Source of the DNA: Lactobacillus sp.
GTDB lineage: Bacteria; Bacillota; Bacilli; Lactobacillales; Lactobacillaceae
Length of the DNA stretch: 64,000 nt
Assembly (NCBI GenBank): GCA_022651245.1
Contig: JALCQM010000002.1
Coordinates: 31,047-95,046, forward strand
Direction: 5' to 3'
Shown: positions 60,051 through 64,000 of the stretch, one piece after another
Layout: each line of letters begins with the position of its first letter
Position numbering within the stretch: position 1 is the first letter of the stretch
The notes under the pieces: generated by a model
Databases searched by the model: none
What the model saw: only the letters and a program-made list of their open reading frames with translations
Told to the model about the DNA's origin: nothing
Position numbers and translations under genes: made by a program

Positions 60051-62654
60051 ATGACACAGACCTATGTAAACACGTTCCAAAGTGGCGATCAAGAGTATGA
60101 ATATGCGGATATTGCAGCTTTCATGGCGGGCCATCAGGCGCAGGTAGCGACACTGCCTTACACGATTCGCATCCTGCTAGAAGCGGCATTGCGGCGCGCC
60201 AATCACGGCCAGGATCATCCCGGCGAGTTGGCGGCGTTATTGGATTGGGATCACGCCCATGACCAAGACGTGGCTTACCAGCCGGCGCGGGTCTTGCTGC
60301 AAGACCTCACCGGGGTGCCAGCGGTGGTCGACCTGGCGGCGATGCGCGATGCCGTGGTCGCCCGCGGTGGCGATGGGGCGGCGATCAACCCGGAAGTGCC
60401 CGTCGACTTGGTGATTGACCACAGCGTCCAAGTGGACAAATCGGGAACTGCTGAGGCGTTCGCGTTCAACGTCAAGCGTGAGTTCGAGCGTAACCAAGAG
60501 CGCTACACCTTTTTGAAATGGGCACAAAATAGCTTCACCAATCTGTCGGTGGTGCCACCTGACACGGGAATCTGCCACCAAGTCAACCTAGAGCGGCTGG
60601 CCTCGGTGGTGATGACCAAAGACGGAGAAGCCTTCCCAGACACCTTGGTCGGCACCGATTCCCACACCACGATGGTCAATGGCTTAGGTGTTTTAGGCTG
60701 GGGCGTCGGCGGGATCGAAGCTGAAGCTAACATGCTCGGGGAAGCCACCTTGATGCCGACGCCGTTAGTCGTTGGGGTCCACCTCAGCGGTCGCTTGAAC
60801 CCGGGGGTGACGGCGACTGACTTGGCGTTGACCTTGACCCACCGCTTGCGTGAACACGGGGTGGTCGGCAAGTTCGTCGAGTTTTACGGCGTCGGGTTGT
60901 CGGATCTCTCCTTGGCGGCGCGGGCGACGGTGGCGAACATGGCACCGGAGTACGGCGCGACTTGCGGCTACTTCCCGATCGATAGCCAAACCATCGACTA
61001 CTTGCGCTTGACGGCGCGCTCAGAAGAGCAGATCGCCTTAGTGCAAGCTTATAGCCAGGCCAACCACCTCGCCTACCAGCCGGTCGAAGACGACCTGCGC
61101 CATTATAGTGAGACCCTCGAGTTGGACTTGGGGACGGTGGTACCAAGCGTCGCCGGCCCGAGTCGGCCGCAGGATCTGGTCGCCTTGCCAAGCATGCCGG
61201 AGCAATTCGCGTCTCGCCACGATATGGCGCCGTTGACGGTGACGATGGGCACGGAGCAGTTTGGCTTACATCCCGGTGCCTTGGGCCTAGCCGCGATCAC
61301 GAGCTGTACCAACACCTCGAACCCTGAAGTGCTGTTTGCCGCCGGATTGATCGCAAAAAAGGCCTTGGCGCTCGGCTTACAGGTGCCCGCCTACGTGAAA
61401 ACCAGCTTCTCGCCAGGGTCGCGGGTGGTTTCGGATTACCTGCAGGCGGCGGGGTTACAAGCGTGCCTCGACCAATTGGGGTTCAACTTGACGGGTTACG
61501 GCTGTATGACTTGCATCGGCAACTCCGGGCAACTCAATCCGGAGTTACAGGCACGCGTCGAAGAGACGCCGTTCCCATTGGCCGGGGTCGAATCGGCGAA
61601 CCGTAATTTCAGCGGCCGCGTGAACCCGAAGATCGTCGACACCTACCTGGCATCACCGCCGCTGGTCGTGATCTACGCCTTAGCTGGCACGATGGACATC
61701 GACTTGACCACCCAACCCATCGCCAGCAGCAAAGACGGGCAGCCGGTGTACCTCAAGGACCTATGGCCAAGCGATGCACAGCTCGAACAACTGACCGCCG
61801 CTTACTTGTATCCAGAGCAATTCGCCACGAACTACCAAGCCTTATATGCACAAAATGCCAAGTGGGACGAGCTGCAAGCACCGACTGGTGACACCTACGC
61901 GTGGGCAGAGGCGTCGACTTATATCGCCGCGCCACCGTTCGTACAAGCCAGCGGGAGTCAGCCAACCAGCTTGAGTGGGTTGCGGGTTTTGGCCAAGTTA
62001 GGCGATTCCGTCACCACAGACCACATCAGCCCAGCCGGCTTCATTGGCCGCGACACACCTGCAGGCAAGTACCTGCAGGCGCATGGCATCAAGCCGTTAG
62101 ACTTTAACTCTTATGGTTCGCGGCGCGGCCACCACGAGGTGATGATGCGCGGGACCTTGGCCAACATCCGTCTACAAAATCAGCTGGCGCCTGGGACCAC
62201 TGGCGGCTACACCACTTTGCCAGACGGCACGGAAACGACCATTTTCGACGCTGCTGAAACCTACGCGCAAACCGGCACACCACTGGTGATCTTGGCCGGG
62301 AAAGATTACGGCATGGGCTCATCGCGCGACTGGGCGGCCAAAGGTGTGAAAATGCTAGGGGTCAAGGCGATCATCGCCGAGTCTTTCGAACGGATCCACC
62401 GCGCCAACCTCGTGATGATGGGCGTCATTCCGTTGCAGTATCAAGCCGGTGACACCGCCGATAGCTTGGGGTTAGACGGCAGCGAAAGCTTTGCCATCAC
62501 CTTAGATGACGCCCACCACCGCGCGCATGTGGTGGCAACGCGCGACGGGGCGACCATTGAATTCGAGACCGTTTTACGTTTCGACACCCCGGCCGACGTC
62601 GCTTACTATCAAGCCGGCGGGATCATGCCTAAACTCGTGGCGACCAAAGCCTAA
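60051..62654 (+). CDS. acnA: Aconitate hydratase A
   Basis: An 867-residue AcnA-type enzyme isomerising citrate to isocitrate. The 4Fe-4S ligands are Cys419 in SCTNTSN and Cys485/Cys488 in GCMTCIGN. GTDSHTTMVNGLGVLGWGVGG and the mobile domain with KDYGMGSSRDWAAKG are standard. Slightly shorter than the ~890 of E. coli. Citrate synthase follows after 18 bp. In lactobacilli a partial TCA branch like this makes 2-oxoglutarate for glutamate, the arginine precursor. An isocitrate dehydrogenase gene is not inside the window. Confidence 0.95.
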   Translation: MTQTYVNTFQSGDQEYEYADIAAFMAGHQAQVATLPYTIRILLEAALRRANHGQDHPGELAALLDWDHAHDQDVAYQPARVLLQDLTGVPAVVDLAAMRDAVVARGGDGAAINPEVPVDLVIDHSVQVDKSGTAEAFAFNVKREFERNQERYTFLKWAQNSFTNLSVVPPDTGICHQVNLERLASVVMTKDGEAFPDTLVGTDSHTTMVNGLGVLGWGVGGIEAEANMLGEATLMPTPLVVGVHLSGRLNPGVTATDLALTLTHRLREHGVVGKFVEFYGVGLSDLSLAARATVANMAPEYGATCGYFPIDSQTIDYLRLTARSEEQIALVQAYSQANHLAYQPVEDDLRHYSETLELDLGTVVPSVAGPSRPQDLVALPSMPEQFASRHDMAPLTVTMGTEQFGLHPGALGLAAITSCTNTSNPEVLFAAGLIAKKALALGLQVPAYVKTSFSPGSRVVSDYLQAAGLQACLDQLGFNLTGYGCMTCIGNSGQLNPELQARVEETPFPLAGVESANRNFSGRVNPKIVDTYLASPPLVVIYALAGTMDIDLTTQPIASSKDGQPVYLKDLWPSDAQLEQLTAAYLYPEQFATNYQALYAQNAKWDELQAPTGDTYAWAEASTYIAAPPFVQASGSQPTSLSGLRVLAKLGDSVTTDHISPAGFIGRDTPAGKYLQAHGIKPLDFNSYGSRRGHHEVMMRGTLANIRLQNQLAPGTTGGYTTLPDGTETTIFDAAETYAQTGTPLVILAGKDYGMGSSRDWAAKGVKMLGVKAIIAESFERIHRANLVMMGVIPLQYQAGDTADSLGLDGSESFAITLDDAHHRAHVVATRDGATIEFETVLRFDTPADVAYYQAGGIMPKLVATKA

Positions 62655-62672
62655 TAAAAAGAAGGTCTGCAA

Positions 62673-63770
62673 ATGGACGTACCAAAAGGATTAGCCGGCG
62701 TCGTGGTCGAAGAAACCAAGATCAGCTCGACCCAAGACGCCAAACTGACATTCGCGGGATACCCGATCGAAGAACTTAAAGACCTGCCTTACCCGGCGGT
62801 CGTGTACTTATTGTGGCACCAAGAATTGCCCACAGCCGCTCAGCTCAAGCAGCTGGAGACGGACTTGGTGGCGGCGATGGCTTTGCCTGCCGAGACCATG
62901 CGCCTAATGGCGATGGTCGCCTTGGAGCCGCAGCACCCGATGAGCATTTTGCGCACCACGGTGTCGCTGCTCGGGACGACGAATAACGGCGGCAAGCTGG
63001 ATGAGCCCCGCCAGATCTTAGGCAAAATGTTGGCGGCGATCGCCGCAATCATCCGCTTGCGGGATAGTCAACCGCAACTGACCGCCGATCCTAGCGTCGG
63101 GGTTGTGGCCAACTTCATGACCTTGTTCATGGGGCGGCGGCCGTCACCAAAACAGCTGCGCGCTTTCAACACGGTGATGATCTTGCATGCGGACCACGAA
63201 TTCAACGCCTCGACGTTTACCAGTCGGGTGGTGGCCTCGACGCAAGCCGATTATTATTCGTGCCTGACCGCCGCGGTGTGCGCGCTAAAAGGCCCGCTGC
63301 ATGGCGGTGCCAACGAGCAAGTCTTCAACATGTTGCAAGCGATCCGCCACACCGGCGTGGCCCCGCAGCGCTATGTCGATGCGCAGCTCGCCGCCCATAA
63401 GAAGATCATGGGGTTCGGCCACCGCGTGTATAAAGACGGCGACCCGCGCGCCAAGATCTTGCGCGGCATTGCCAAAGAAATCGCGGCCGAAACCAATAAC
63501 CAAGTCTATTTCGAGATTCAAGAGCAGCTAGCCGCCTACATGCTGGCCAAACTCGGCTTGCACCCGAACGTCGATTACTACACCGCGGTGATCTATCACT
63601 GCTTAGGGCTAGATGAGTCGACGTTCACCGTGATGTTCGCTGCCTGCCGCACTGCCGGTTGGTTGGCCCACATCATGGAACAGCGGGCGACGGGCTGCCT
63701 GATCCGCCCCGCCTCCCAATATGTCGGCCCCACCGGTCGGCACGTGCCAGAGGCGAAGCCCAAGGCCTGA
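62673..63770 (+). CDS. Citrate synthase
   Basis: A 365-residue type I-like (Gram-positive) citrate synthase condensing oxaloacetate and acetyl-CoA. Active-site His lie in LHADHEFNASTFTSRV and GHRVYKDGDPRA. Length is as expected for CitZ-like enzymes. The 18-bp gap after acnA indicates one operon. Methylcitrate synthase is a distant alternative, unlikely beside AcnA. A family F repeat begins just after its stop codon. Confidence 0.92.
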   Translation: MDVPKGLAGVVVEETKISSTQDAKLTFAGYPIEELKDLPYPAVVYLLWHQELPTAAQLKQLETDLVAAMALPAETMRLMAMVALEPQHPMSILRTTVSLLGTTNNGGKLDEPRQILGKMLAAIAAIIRLRDSQPQLTADPSVGVVANFMTLFMGRRPSPKQLRAFNTVMILHADHEFNASTFTSRVVASTQADYYSCLTAAVCALKGPLHGGANEQVFNMLQAIRHTGVAPQRYVDAQLAAHKKIMGFGHRVYKDGDPRAKILRGIAKEIAAETNNQVYFEIQEQLAAYMLAKLGLHPNVDYYTAVIYHCLGLDESTFTVMFAACRTAGWLAHIMEQRATGCLIRPASQYVGPTGRHVPEAKPKA

Positions 63771-63780
63771 ACGCGGGGTC

Positions 63781-64000
63781 GTTGGCAGGGCGATTGGGCG
63801 GTGGCGGGCCCGACGATGAGAGGGGCGGGCCCGGGAGTGCGGCCGGTTCCGGCGATCGAATGGCTGTAACGGGGTGGCGCGTTTTGAAGCTAACTCTCGC
63901 TTTGCTCGAGTGGATCTTCAAAACCGCGCTTGTTGTAGGCGGTAAACCGCCAACAACAATTTCACCCCTGAGCCATTCATCGCCTCCACCAGCCGCACTC
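63781..64000. repeat. Family F fold-back repeat, copy 3 (cut by window end)
   Basis: GCGATCGAATGGCTGTAACG and the two internal hairpins are nearly identical to copy 2, including GCGTTTTGAAG/CTTCAAAACCGC. The right arm AGCCATTCATCGCC is present, and the outermost part runs past the window edge. A partial extra left arm precedes it (63781-63820), as in copy 1. Confidence 0.82.

Overview
The window looks like chromosomal DNA of a high-GC (roughly 57-58 % by eye) member of the Lactobacillaceae. The evidence is strong AGGAGG ribosome sites with frequent GTG/TTG starts, a T-box leader, cre-like CcpA sites, a GH65 maltose phosphorylase operon, PdxK next to an ECF S-component, Kup, and an arginine-specific carAB divergent from argCJBDF. 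No rRNA, tRNA, insertion sequence, prophage or CRISPR array was seen. The species cannot be fixed from the sequence alone.

Layout: (1) 0.2-10.9 kb: an EAL-domain protein, a small unknown gene, a LysE-type exporter, a HAD phosphatase, a pentapeptide protein, a TetR/NAD(P)-binding pair, kup, a glycosyltransferase, a DUF554 protein, and pdxK with an S-component. (2) 11.5-21.6 kb: cardiolipin synthase, an AI-2E-type permease, a PaiA-like acetyltransferase, a T-box leader before a DsbA-fold protein, a SufT-like DUF59 protein, a second EAL paralogue, a P1B-type ATPase, a deoxyribosyltransferase and a GH13 alpha-glucosidase. (3) 21.7-24.8 kb: an amino-acid ABC importer preceded by a Cys/Met-rich leader ORF. 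(4) 25.1-29.5 kb: an unusual HTH / histone-H1-like linker / DUF3800 protein, a LysR regulator and a YesL-like membrane protein. (5) 29.7-37.6 kb: a CcpA-type promoter driving a sugar ABC importer and maltose phosphorylase, then a zinc-type binding lipoprotein with an alpha-carbonic anhydrase. (6) 37.6-49.7 kb: many one-component regulators (HxlR, TetR, MerR, Crp/Fnr) beside small redox, esterase and efflux genes, several with recognisable operators. (7) 50.0-63.8 kb: carAB divergent from argCJBDF across ArgR-type boxes, then aconitase and citrate synthase, which together with argF/carAB suggest a route from citrate to 2-oxoglutarate/glutamate to citrulline and arginine.

The most striking content is non-coding. 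Three unrelated families of large, structured intergenic repeats recur here. Family P (~120 bp, at least ten copies in five loci) is an imperfect palindrome whose stems change sequence between copies while staying self-complementary. It sits at or next to stop codons and inside operons (malE/malF, malG/GH65, argJ/argB), often in tandem. Family F (~200 bp) is a fold-back with long outer arms enclosing two hairpins. Family M (~182 bp) is a closed multibranch structure. F and M fragments occur in the same order at two loci. These, with the DUF3800 protein and its long leader, are the best candidates for undescribed biology.
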